In this document: piece by piece, positions 8,922 to 17,167 of the stretch
Layout of the letters: each line of letters opens with the position of its first letter
How positions within the stretch are numbered: position 1 is the stretch's first letter
Assembly: GCF_000772705.2 (NCBI RefSeq)
Contig: NZ_JSBW02000039.1
Span: forward strand, 1-64,000
From: Xanthomonas vasicola
Lineage (GTDB): Bacteria > Pseudomonadota > Gammaproteobacteria > Xanthomonadales > Xanthomonadaceae
DNA length: 64,000 nt
Direction of reading: 5' to 3'
Notes under the pieces: generated by a model
Told to the model about the DNA's origin: nothing
Seen by the model: only the letters and a program-made list of their open reading frames with translations
Databases searched by the model: none
Program-made: the position numbers and the translations under genes

Positions 8922-9983
8922 TTAGCGCTGCGCAGTCGGCAGCTCGTCCCATACCTTCGGGTCTTCGGCGCCCAGCACCCAGCAGCTGAAACCTTCCAGG
9001 CCGTACTGCTTGGTCAGTTCGTAACGCGCCTTGAAGCTGCGTGCGTCCGGGCGGAACACCCACTCGCGCATGTCGTCGCGATAGAAGTAGAACCACGATT
9101 CCTGCTCGACCGGATCCCACTGCACGGTGGCGTTCTGTTCCTGCGCCAGCGGGAACGACTCGTCTGCATCGATATACGTCGCGGTAATATTCGACGCCTC
9201 GGTGCCGTCTTCCTTCACCGGGTTGCCGGTATACCAGCGATAGCCGTAGGTGGCGATGCCCAGCGACAGTTTTTCTTTCGGTACCTGGGTGATGGCGTAA
9301 TCCAGATGCTTCTTCATCCACACCATGCCATCGACCGGGCCGGGCGTGGTCCAGCGGGTGTGCTGGTCGTAGGTCATCAGGCTGACCAGATCCACCGCCT
9401 GGCCCAGGGCCTTCAGGTCATACGCGCCGCGCCAGTATTCCCACATCCACTTGGAGAACTGACCGCCTTCGGCATAGCCCGGTGCATTAGGCACCACGGC
9501 GACCGACATCTTGAAACCGGCTTTATGCAACGCGTCTGCGGTCTGCTTGACCATCAGCGTGTAAGCGTCGCGGTCGGTCCAGGCAATGTTTTCGAAATCG
9601 AACTGGAAGCCGTAGTACTTGTGCTGCTTGCCGTGAATCAGCAGCGATTCGATCATGCGCTTCTTGGCAGCTTCGTCATGCATCAGCTTGTGGAATCCTT
9701 CGCGACCGGTTGTCATCGACAGGATCGGCATCACCCGCAGCTTGTGCTGCTTGGCGATGTCGTACAGATACATGTTGGGGGTGCCATTGACCAGGCCGTT
9801 CTGGTCCACGCCGTACCAGGTGGGCACCACCACATCGATCTTGTCGACGTTGGCGATGAACGCGTTGGTCGATTTCTGCGTGTTCATCAGATAGAACAAC
9901 GCAGTGGGATTTTTGGCCAGGGCCAGGGCCGGGGCGCAGGCAAATGCCAGCGCAAGCAACATCCAGGTCAATCGCTTACTCAT
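8922..9983 (-). CDS. GH18 family glycosidase (putative endo-beta-N-acetylglucosaminidase)
   Basis: A secreted protein of about 353 residues with a signal peptide ending near ALALA. The GH18 signature appears as GFQFDFEN, and its glutamate (residue 131 from this start) is the expected acid/base. The downstream SLMTYD and YGYRWY segments suit the GH18 barrel. The sequence resembles the compact chitinase/spore cortex-hydrolase-like branch rather than classical chitinases. In this gene context it probably acts on the chitobiose core of N-glycans. An ATG at 9995, three bases after the GH29 stop, is an alternative start adding four residues. The downstream ATG (MSKRL) gives a cleaner signal peptide. 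It is translationally close-coupled to the fucosidase gene. Confidence 0.8.
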   Translation of the reverse strand: MSKRLTWMLLALAFACAPALALAKNPTALFYLMNTQKSTNAFIANVDKIDVVVPTWYGVDQNGLVNGTPNMYLYDIAKQHKLRVMPILSMTTGREGFHKLMHDEAAKKRMIESLLIHGKQHKYYGFQFDFENIAWTDRDAYTLMVKQTADALHKAGFKMSVAVVPNAPGYAEGGQFSKWMWEYWRGAYDLKALGQAVDLVSLMTYDQHTRWTTPGPVDGMVWMKKHLDYAITQVPKEKLSLGIATYGYRWYTGNPVKEDGTEASNITATYIDADESFPLAQEQNATVQWDPVEQESWFYFYRDDMREWVFRPDARSFKARYELTKQYGLEGFSCWVLGAEDPKVWDELPTAQR

Positions 9984-9998
9984 GAAAGACAACATCCG

Positions 9999-11684
9999 TC
10001 AGGGAGTGGGAGAAGAAAGGTCGATGCGGAACACATAGGCGCTCTCGCCAACCGGCTTGACCGGCAGTCGCAGATGCAGGCCATCGGCGCGTTGCTCGAA
10101 CGGGATCTTCTTGCCGTTGGCCAGCAAGGTCACCGCGCGCACGCCATCGGCGGCGTTGAGCGAGCGGATCACCGCTTCGCCATGACTTGGCCAACCGAGT
10201 TCGATCGCATACAGCGCGCCATCGCGCGTGGTGAAGCGAAAATCCTCGGCTGTGTACGGCTTGGTCTTGATGTCCTGGAAGGTGCCGCCCACCACTTCGG
10301 TGGGGCCTTCGCCATACACGCGCCACGGCTTACTGTCGTAAATCGCGCCGCCGTTGGTCTTAAGCCACTTGCCGATCGCCAGCAGGATGCCGCGCTCGGT
10401 GTCCGGGATCGAGCCATCCGCACGCGGGCCGATGTTGAGCATCAGGTTGCCATTCTTGGCCACCACGTCGACCAGCATGTGGATGATGAACGTGGGCGAT
10501 TTGTAGGTGTCGTTTTCGATGTAACCCCACGAGGCGTTGCTTACCGAGGTGTCGGTCTGCCAATGCGTGGGATGGATGCCGGTGAGCTGGCCGCGCTCGA
10601 TATCCAGCGTGCCGGCGCCTTCGGGAAATGCGCCGAGCTTGTAGTTCACCACCACGCCGCGGTCGGCGTCGGTACGCGCCGCGCCCTGGTTGTAGTAATA
10701 CGCCAGCATCGTCGGCAGGCTGCGACGAAAAGTGGGGTGTGCAATCCACCAGTCGAAATAGATCAGGTCCGGTTGATATGTGTCGATCAACTCGGTGGTG
10801 CGCGCCAACCAATCGTCCAGCCAAGCCTGCGATACCGGCGTCCAGTCGTTGGCCACATCGGCATCGTCCTTGCCCGGCAAACGCACTTGCGCCGGGCCAT
10901 ATAGCGCTGCGTAACGCGGGTCGTTGACGTCCGAATCGAACTTGCGCCCGCCGTCGAAGAACCAGTTGTGTTCGGCGCGGTGCGACGACAACCCGAAGTG
11001 CAATCCCTGCGCGCGAATCGCCTTGGACAACTCGCCCAACAGGTCGCGCTTGGGCCCCATCTTCATCGCGGTCCAGTCGGACAACTTGGAGTCGTACAGC
11101 GCGAAGCCGTCGTGGTGCTCGGCCACAGGCACCACATAGCGCGCGCCGGATTCGCGGAACAGTTTGGCCCAGCCATTCGGGTCGAACTTGGGCGCGGTGA
11201 ACTTGGGAATCAGATCCTTGTAGCCGAAGCTCGCCTGCGGCCCATAGGTTGCCACGTGGTGGGCGAATTCCTTGGAACCTTCCAGGTACATGTTGCGCGA
11301 ATACCACTCGCTGCCGAACGCTGGCACCGAGAACACGCCCCAATGGATGAAGATGCCGAACTTGGCGTTGTCGTACCACGCCGGCGACTGATACGCCTTC
11401 AGTGCCGCCCAATCGGGACGGAACGGACCGGTGCGTGCGCCGGCTTCGGCTTCGCGCACCAGACGCTGGCGCTCGGGTGCATAAGCGGCGGTGGCATCGA
11501 GCCACTGCTGGTCGATGACTTCGGGGCTGAGCGTGGTGGCGGTCGGAGCGGTGGGCGATTGCGCTGCATTGACCTGCAGCGCGGGCAGCGCGAGCAGTAG
11601 AGCGAACGCAAGCGTTCCACTCCTGGGTGCAGCTCCGGCGTGGCGGCGGGATGGAGCCGCGAGCGGGCGGCTATCGGTCGTCAT
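9999..11684 (-). CDS. GH29 alpha-L-fucosidase, secreted
   Basis: The 561-residue protein has an N-terminal signal peptide (hydrophobic run ALLLALPAL, cleavage near residue 40), a GH29 barrel and a C-terminal beta-sandwich. The motif LIYFDWW around residue 300 contains the expected aspartate nucleophile, and the WHNW-type early motifs are replaced by IHWGVFSVPAF, usual for the family. It would remove alpha-linked fucose; in a plant N-glycan setting that is the core alpha-1,3-fucose on the proximal GlcNAc. It follows the TonB-dependent receptor gene after a 205-base gap containing a terminator. It may therefore depend on readthrough or its own promoter. Confidence 0.88.
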   Translation of the reverse strand: MTTDSRPLAAPSRRHAGAAPRSGTLAFALLLALPALQVNAAQSPTAPTATTLSPEVIDQQWLDATAAYAPERQRLVREAEAGARTGPFRPDWAALKAYQSPAWYDNAKFGIFIHWGVFSVPAFGSEWYSRNMYLEGSKEFAHHVATYGPQASFGYKDLIPKFTAPKFDPNGWAKLFRESGARYVVPVAEHHDGFALYDSKLSDWTAMKMGPKRDLLGELSKAIRAQGLHFGLSSHRAEHNWFFDGGRKFDSDVNDPRYAALYGPAQVRLPGKDDADVANDWTPVSQAWLDDWLARTTELIDTYQPDLIYFDWWIAHPTFRRSLPTMLAYYYNQGAARTDADRGVVVNYKLGAFPEGAGTLDIERGQLTGIHPTHWQTDTSVSNASWGYIENDTYKSPTFIIHMLVDVVAKNGNLMLNIGPRADGSIPDTERGILLAIGKWLKTNGGAIYDSKPWRVYGEGPTEVVGGTFQDIKTKPYTAEDFRFTTRDGALYAIELGWPSHGEAVIRSLNAADGVRAVTLLANGKKIPFEQRADGLHLRLPVKPVGESAYVFRIDLSSPTP

Positions 11685-11842
11685 GGGAACTGCACTCCTG
11701 TAAGCGAAACGCGTTGGTCATGCTGCGGCCGCGCGTGGATGGCAAAGCGGACCTGGCCATGCTCCCTCAGCGGCGAAGGGGCGTGGCCAGTACCACTCCT
11801 TGGTGCGACATCGACCTGCCGCTGCGGTCAGCGACAGGTCCC

Positions 11843-11880
11843 AAAAAAAGCGCGCCACCGTGGAGGGTCGGTGGCGCGCC
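11843..11880 (-). terminator. Rho-independent terminator of the TonB receptor gene
   Basis: On the minus strand the arms GGCGCGCCACC and GGTGGCGCGC enclose a short loop and are followed by seven T residues. It lies nine bases past the receptor's stop codon. It would reduce expression of the downstream hydrolase genes relative to the receptor if they share a promoter. Confidence 0.85.
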
Positions 11881-11889
11881 GGTACTACA

Positions 11890-14577
11890 TCAGAACTTGA
11901 AGTTCAGCTGGGCCTGATAGCCGCGGCCGTTCTTGTAGAACGCCGTCGGGGTGTCCCTGGTTCCGCTGTACAAGCGGTAGGTGGAATCCAGCAGGTTGGT
12001 GGCGCCGAAGGTGAGGCCCATGTAGTCGGTGATCTGATACGAGGCGGTCAGATCCAGCTGCTTGTAGCTGTCTGCAAAGTCTTCCGAGCCCAGGCGTCCG
12101 ATCTGGGTGAAGTACTTGGAGCGGTAGCTGTAGTTCACACGCACCGTCCAGTCGCCGTGTTCCCAATACGGGATCACGTTGTAGGTGTCGCGCGACAGGT
12201 AGGGCAGGTTCAAGCCGGAGCTCGCATCGGATTTGGCAAACGTGTAGTTCGCCTGCAATCCGAAGCCCAGGCCGAAGGTCTGCTGGTAGTTGATCGATGC
12301 GCCCTTGACCTTGGCATCGGACGCGTTGGTGGGGGTCGTGATCTGATATATGCCTTCCTCGTTCCTCCCGTCCCTCGGCCGGAACTCAGCGACCGTCGTG
12401 CTCACGATGTAGGAGCTGATATCCCGATAGAACACCTCGCCAGACAACATGCTCGATGGGGCGAAGTACCACTCGGCCGCCAGGTCGTAGTTGGTGGACT
12501 CGTAAGGCTTCAGGTCCGGATTACCGCCGCTGGCAGTCAGATTGCCGTTGCCGCTGTTGACGGTGAACGACCCGGCAAGATCGGCATAACGTGGACGCGC
12601 CAGGACCTTGGCGGCCGAGAAGCGCAGCACAGCGTCGTCGGTCACGTCGTAGGCGATGTTGAAGCTCGGCAACGCCTTGCGGTACTCATGCGTCTGCGCA
12701 ACGCGAGAGAAGTTGTCGCCATTGTCGGCACTTTGCCAATATTCGGACTTGTCGGTCGTATCGAGCAGGCGCACACCCACGTTACCGCGCCACTGGCCTG
12801 ACTCGAAGTTCAACTGCGTGTAGACGTTCTGGGTGATTTCCTTCACGTCGAACGAGGCGCCGTGGTCGATGCTGTATGGCCCCTGCGGCTGCGAGAGCAG
12901 ATAACGACGCACAGCACCAAGATCGGCAGTCGGCCATGTGGTCAGATCGCCACTGGCGCCCAGACCGTCGTACAGGCTGCTCCGCGTGCTGCCGGGGTTG
13001 AACTGCGTCAACGAAACCGGATCGGTGGTGTTGATGCGGTTGCCGCGCGCGTCCACGCCGTTGTCGTGATTGATGTACTTGTAGCCGAACTGCAGCTTGT
13101 TGAACGGACCCCAGGTCAGGTCACGCGCCGCATCCCACTGGAAGTATTTTTCTTCGTCCTTGCTCTTCTGGTAATAGATGCCGCCCGCCTGCATCACGCC
13201 GTCCGCCGTCGAACCTGCAGGCAGTCCTGCGGTATTGCCCGGAAGTGTCCAGTTGGAAGCACCACCGTTATCGTAGTTCACCGCGGTGTGCGAGCCGTCG
13301 AAGGCGTAGTTATAGCCACCATCGGCCATCAGGAACTTCATCAGGTATTCGGGGTTCTTGCCGCCCGTTGCCTGGGTGTCGCCAACCTGGGTGGTGAACA
13401 CCCACTTTTCGCCAGACCAGTCGTGACGCAGGTTCAGGCTCTTGGTGGTGACGGTGCTCTCGCGGTAGTTGGTGTCCATCTGCGCATACGGCTGATCGTT
13501 GACGCCGCCTTGCGTGTTGTCGGACACGGTGGCCGAGGTGACCACGCCGTTCTCTACATTGGCGCGGGTCACCTTTTCCAGATCGTCGTTGCAGCCCGGG
13601 CACACATAACGCGCTTGGCTGAAGTTGTTGTACTTGCCCTTGATATAGACGCCGGTGAGGTTGAACTCGTTCTGCTCGTCGGGCTTCCACTGCAACGCAC
13701 CCTGCAGGCCGCTGCGCTCGCGGGTCTGCTGGAAGAAGGCGCTGCTGATACCTGCCGGCACACGCGCGGTGGCCACATCGCTGCCGTCGCCGGTGATGGT
13801 GGCAGTCGGCGGAATGCCCTCGCCTTTATCGTTTCGGCCAGTGGTGTAGCCGAAGTATTCGATACCGGCGCGCGCCAGGTCCTGCTTGTCGTGCGTAGCG
13901 GAGATCAACGCACCGAAGGTTTCGTCGTCGTTCTTCCAGCTCCACAGCGCCGAACCACGCGGATTACCTTCTTCGGAGCGGTCGTTGTAGTTGTAGCCAA
14001 CCGAGCCGCGGATGGTGTTCTTGGGTAGGTCCAGCGGCTTGCGGGTGTGTACGATCACGGTGCCGCCGATCGAGCCTTCGTCGATGCGCGCTTCGGGGGT
14101 CTTGTAGACCTCCATCAGGCCGATGATTTCCGGCGACAGCAGCGTGTAGTTGAAGGTACGGCCGCTGGTGTCGGTCGGGTTGCCGCCCCAGTCGCCCGAG
14201 GCGATGGTCTGCCCGTTCAGCAGCACGCGGTTCAACGCCGGGTCGGTGCCGTTGATGCTGACCTTTTCGCCTTCGCCAAACTGGCGGTCGACGCTGATGC
14301 CCGGAATATGCGCCAGCGATTCGGCCGCATTGGTATCCGGGAACTTGCCGATGTCTTCGGCGCTGATCGCATCGACGATGGAGTTGGCCGAGCGCTTGAC
14401 CGCCTGGCTCTTCTCCAGCGACGCGCGGTAGCCCGTGACGGTGATGGTATCGAGCTCGGTCGTGCTCGAGGCCGTGGTGGTCGGGGCTTGTTGTTCTTGT
14501 CCGGCAGCCATTGCAGAGCCGGAGCAGTACAGAGCGGCGGTGATACAGAGTGCTAACGTCGTGGTGCGGCTGTGCAT
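11890..14577 (-). CDS. TonB-dependent outer-membrane receptor (Xanthomonas/Caulobacter type)
   Basis: This 895-residue outer-membrane transporter has a signal peptide (to about residue 24). A plug domain follows, starting with the TonB box-like region DTITVTG and continuing with IPGISVDRQFGEG and LNGQTIASGDWGG. The C-terminal 22-strand barrel ends in a terminal phenylalanine (LNFKF). The opening VTGYRASLEKS is typical of the large carbohydrate-uptake TonB receptor group expanded in Xanthomonas. Its position at the head of the glycosidase cluster and its divergence from a sugar kinase suggest uptake of N-glycan or GlcNAc-containing oligosaccharides. Expression is probably GlcNAc-responsive through the NagR-like operator upstream. 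The specific substrate is inferred. Confidence 0.9.
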   Translation of the reverse strand: MHSRTTTLALCITAALYCSGSAMAAGQEQQAPTTTASSTTELDTITVTGYRASLEKSQAVKRSANSIVDAISAEDIGKFPDTNAAESLAHIPGISVDRQFGEGEKVSINGTDPALNRVLLNGQTIASGDWGGNPTDTSGRTFNYTLLSPEIIGLMEVYKTPEARIDEGSIGGTVIVHTRKPLDLPKNTIRGSVGYNYNDRSEEGNPRGSALWSWKNDDETFGALISATHDKQDLARAGIEYFGYTTGRNDKGEGIPPTATITGDGSDVATARVPAGISSAFFQQTRERSGLQGALQWKPDEQNEFNLTGVYIKGKYNNFSQARYVCPGCNDDLEKVTRANVENGVVTSATVSDNTQGGVNDQPYAQMDTNYRESTVTTKSLNLRHDWSGEKWVFTTQVGDTQATGGKNPEYLMKFLMADGGYNYAFDGSHTAVNYDNGGASNWTLPGNTAGLPAGSTADGVMQAGGIYYQKSKDEEKYFQWDAARDLTWGPFNKLQFGYKYINHDNGVDARGNRINTTDPVSLTQFNPGSTRSSLYDGLGASGDLTTWPTADLGAVRRYLLSQPQGPYSIDHGASFDVKEITQNVYTQLNFESGQWRGNVGVRLLDTTDKSEYWQSADNGDNFSRVAQTHEYRKALPSFNIAYDVTDDAVLRFSAAKVLARPRYADLAGSFTVNSGNGNLTASGGNPDLKPYESTNYDLAAEWYFAPSSMLSGEVFYRDISSYIVSTTVAEFRPRDGRNEEGIYQITTPTNASDAKVKGASINYQQTFGLGFGLQANYTFAKSDASSGLNLPYLSRDTYNVIPYWEHGDWTVRVNYSYRSKYFTQIGRLGSEDFADSYKQLDLTASYQITDYMGLTFGATNLLDSTYRLYSGTRDTPTAFYKNGRGYQAQLNFKF

Positions 14578-14911
14578 GGCTAAACCTCATTGGTTAGTGC
14601 TGTGGGCGCGCTGCCCTGCAGTAGGACGCAACGCGCTCGGCGTGGCCGGCAAAACAACACGCCCTGACCGATCGCGGTGATTCCGCTGGCACGCTTCTCT
14701 AGAAGCAGGTGCATGCGATTCGCGTGGTAAAGGAGGTGTCCCCCGTGTGGTGAAGCGGTGGAGCTAAACGCACATCAGCGAGTGGAAACGTCTGGTGACG
14801 CGCAACTCGCGAATCCGGAACGCCAGGCGAGGGAATGCCCGTTCTTCAGTACCGAACAGTCCATGGCCCCTCCTGCCAGAACCCCGATTTGAATCGAGTC
14901 TCGCGTAGCGC

Positions 14912-14925
14912 TGACAGCGTTGTCA
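14912..14925. promoter_or_regulatory. NagR-like palindromic operator, receptor side
   Basis: TGACAGCGTTGTCA is a 14-base palindrome broken only at one inner pair. It matches the RCGY-centred TGACA/TGTCA pattern described for LacI-family NagR in Xanthomonas. It overlaps a possible -35 hexamer of the receptor promoter, as expected for repression. The regulator gene is not in the window. Confidence 0.65.
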
Positions 14926-15197
14926 ACACGTCGTAACAGATCTCTGATGCGGCTGCGATTGCGCTGCAATGCAGCATTTTCAGGGAGAAGTCGCTTTTTT
15001 GCCGCAGCGCCTGCGCAGTGTTCTTGCGGGCGCGACTGCTGCCATCGGCTAGTTCTATCGTAAACGCCACGACAGCACCCGGACTTGACGAATTTATGCA
15101 GAAATCGCCATTGCGCGCGCGGATTTTTGGCAAATGATGCGCATCGCTGTATTTGCGCCGAATCCCGGTTGCCACAGTTGCGTTACGAGACGATTGC

Positions 15198-15211
15198 TGA
15201 CAACGTTGTCT
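15198..15211. promoter_or_regulatory. NagR-like palindromic operator, kinase side
   Basis: TGACAACGTTGTCT is a perfect palindrome except for its last base and shares the pattern of the site at 14912. It lies 66 bases before the kinase start codon. The two sites together would let one regulator control both divergent genes, perhaps with DNA looping. Confidence 0.65.
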
Positions 15212-15276
15212 ACCCGTTTGCCGTTCGTCGGGCAATGGGCGACAACGCCAGCCGCCGCCACTGATGAGGAGAATGC

Positions 15277-16293
15277 GTGAGCGCAAGCAGTCCAATGGAA
15301 GCGGTGGCTTTTCCGCGCTCCGAAACCTTCGTTGCCGCAGATGTGGGCGGGACGCACGTGCGCCTGGCGCTGGTGCGCGAAAGCAATGACGCGGGTAAGC
15401 CGGTCACCGTGCTGGACTACCGCAAGTATCGCTGCGCCGAGTATCCGGGCCTTGCCGACATCATGGCCGCGTTCTTCGCGGAGGTGGGCTGCGCACCGGT
15501 GCGCCGGGGCGTGATCGCCAGCGCCGGCTATGCATTGGAAGACGGCAGCGTGATCACCGCCAATCTGCCCTGGGTGCTGGCGCCCGAGCAGATTCGCCGC
15601 CAGCTCGGTATGCAGGCCTTGCATCTGGTTAACGATTTCGAAGCAGTCGCCTACGCGGCCAATTACATGATCGGCAACCAGGTCATGCAGTTGTCCGGCC
15701 CCGCGCAAGGTGCCGCGGGCCCGGCATTAGTACTTGGTCCGGGGACCGGCCTGGGCGCAGCGCTGTGGATACCCAACGGTGCGCACCCGGTGGTGCTGCC
15801 GACCGAGGCTGGCCATGCCGCACTGGCGCCAGCCAGCGATCTGGAAATAGCACTGCTGCAGGAACTGCGGCGCACGCGTACCCACGTGGGCACCGAAACG
15901 CTGCTGTCTGGCCCGGGACTATTGAATCTGTACACCGCGCTGGCCGCACTGCGCGGCGATACGGTGGTGCATGCCAACCCAGTCGAGATCACCGCTGCCG
16001 CATTGGCCGGCAACGATGCACTGGCGCACGATGCCTTGCAGGCGTTCTGCGGGTTCATGGGCAGCGTGGTCGGCGACCTGATGTTGCTGTATGGCGTGCG
16101 CAGCGGCGTCTATCTGGCTGGCGGCTTCCTGCCGCAGATCGCCAGCTTTATTGCCGACAGCGATTTCGTCGCACGCCTGCTCGACAAGGGTGCCTTGCGC
16201 CCGGCGCTGGAACAGGTACCGGTGAGCATCGTTGAGCACGGCCAGCTCGGCGTCATTGGTGCAGCCAGCTGGTTTCTGCAGCACGGCCGCTGA
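15277..16293 (+). CDS. glk: Glucokinase-family sugar kinase (possible GlcNAc kinase)
   Basis: A cytoplasmic 338-residue kinase of the bacterial glucokinase family (PF02685), phosphorylating glucose or a related hexose with ATP. Motifs seen are AADVGGTHVRLAL (phosphate-binding, residues about 20-32), LVNDFEA with its catalytic aspartate, and LGPGTGLGAA. The start is a GTG preceded by a GAGGAG-type ribosome site at 15265-15272. Its divergence from the TonB receptor and the NagR-like operator in its promoter suggest that the in vivo substrate may be GlcNAc. Xanthomonas genomes use glucokinase-like proteins (NagK-II) for this. Sequence alone does not separate the two activities. Confidence 0.85.
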   Translation: MSASSPMEAVAFPRSETFVAADVGGTHVRLALVRESNDAGKPVTVLDYRKYRCAEYPGLADIMAAFFAEVGCAPVRRGVIASAGYALEDGSVITANLPWVLAPEQIRRQLGMQALHLVNDFEAVAYAANYMIGNQVMQLSGPAQGAAGPALVLGPGTGLGAALWIPNGAHPVVLPTEAGHAALAPASDLEIALLQELRRTRTHVGTETLLSGPGLLNLYTALAALRGDTVVHANPVEITAAALAGNDALAHDALQAFCGFMGSVVGDLMLLYGVRSGVYLAGGFLPQIASFIADSDFVARLLDKGALRPALEQVPVSIVEHGQLGVIGAASWFLQHGR

Positions 16294-16352
16294 GTGCACA
16301 CATATCGGCAGGTGCGCAAGCCGGCTGCACAAACCGATCACCTCCACATCCG

Positions 16353-16420
16353 GTAGGAGCGCACCTGGGCGCGATGAGGCGTTACCGATAAGGCCCTGTT
16401 GCGCCCAGGTGCGCTCCTAC
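16353..16420. repeat. REP-like palindrome between convergent genes
   Basis: The arms GTAGGAGCGCACCTGGGCGC (16353-16372) and its exact reverse complement (16401-16420) flank 28 bases. This is a 20-bp perfect inverted repeat. The GTAGGAGCG head followed by GCGATGA(A/G)GCGT recurs at 30113. It is therefore a dispersed genomic element, probably of the REP type. Between glk and rsmE it could also work as a bidirectional terminator or mRNA stabiliser. Confidence 0.8.
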
Positions 16421-16432
16421 GATGTCATGGCG

Positions 16433-17167
16433 CTATAGATCCCCGAACCGCGACTGCAACGCCGCGATGGCCGCGAGGCCGGCGGTTTCCGTGCGCAGGA
16501 TGCGTGGCCCCAATTGCAGGCCAGTGAAGCCGGCATCGGCAAGCAGGGCGCGATCGCGTGGCGACCAGCCACCTTCTGGCCCGATCGCCACCACAATGTG
16601 TTGCTGGACGCTCGATGCCAGCGTGCCCAGACGGTGCTCGCCCTGCGGGTCCAGGGTCAGTCGTAGCGCATGCGCGTCACTGGCCTGCGCTGCTTCCTGC
16701 AGACCCAGCGGCGCGGCAACAGTGGGAATGCGTGCGCGGCCAGACTGCTCGCAGGCCGACACCACCACGCTGCGCCAATGGGCAATGCGCTTTTCGGTGC
16801 GCGCCGCATCGAGCTTCACCTCGGTGCGCTCGGCAATCACCGGCACGATCGCCGCAACGCCCAACTCGGTGGCCTTCTGCAGGATCAGATCCATCTTCTC
16901 GCCGCGCGCGATGCCCTGCATCAAGGTGATCCGCAGCGGCGATTCGTTGGAGAGCGGCTCGACGCATTCGACCAGCGCACGTGCGTCGCGCTTGCCCGCC
17001 AAGGTGATGCGCGCGTGGTAATCGCTGCCGTCGCCGTTGAACAGGATGCAGGCATCGCCCTCGCGCAGCCGCAGCACGCGCAGCAGGTGGTTGGCCGACT
17101 CTTCCGGCAGCGCCACTTCCTGGTCGCAGTGCAGTGGCAGTGCGACATGCGAGCGGGTCAGGCGCAT
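16433..17167 (-). CDS. rsmE: 16S rRNA m3U1498 methyltransferase RsmE
   Basis: A 244-residue SPOUT-class methyltransferase that methylates N3 of U1498 in 16S rRNA using S-adenosylmethionine. It has an N-terminal PUA-like domain (MRLTRSHV through about residue 70) and a knotted C-terminal domain. That domain contains IGPEGGWSPRD and LGPRILRTETA, the cofactor-binding knot. The ATG at 17167 is preferred over a longer upstream frame because homologues start at MR(L)TR. It overlaps the end of bioA by ten bases, so the two genes are co-transcribed and probably translationally coupled. Confidence 0.93.
   Translation of the reverse strand: MRLTRSHVALPLHCDQEVALPEESANHLLRVLRLREGDACILFNGDGSDYHARITLAGKRDARALVECVEPLSNESPLRITLMQGIARGEKMDLILQKATELGVAAIVPVIAERTEVKLDAARTEKRIAHWRSVVVSACEQSGRARIPTVAAPLGLQEAAQASDAHALRLTLDPQGEHRLGTLASSVQQHIVVAIGPEGGWSPRDRALLADAGFTGLQLGPRILRTETAGLAAIAALQSRFGDL

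Larger units (their letters stand above)
14578..15276. other. Divergent control region between TonB receptor and sugar kinase
   Basis: Seven hundred bases of non-coding DNA separate the two divergent genes. It contains two palindromic operator-like sites about 273 bases apart, which are listed separately. The left site overlaps a minus-strand TTGACA (14926-14921), a possible -35 element for the receptor gene. This implies a leader of about 320 bases. A T-rich run at 14994-15000 is not part of a hairpin I can define. No open frame here is credible. Confidence 0.6.
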
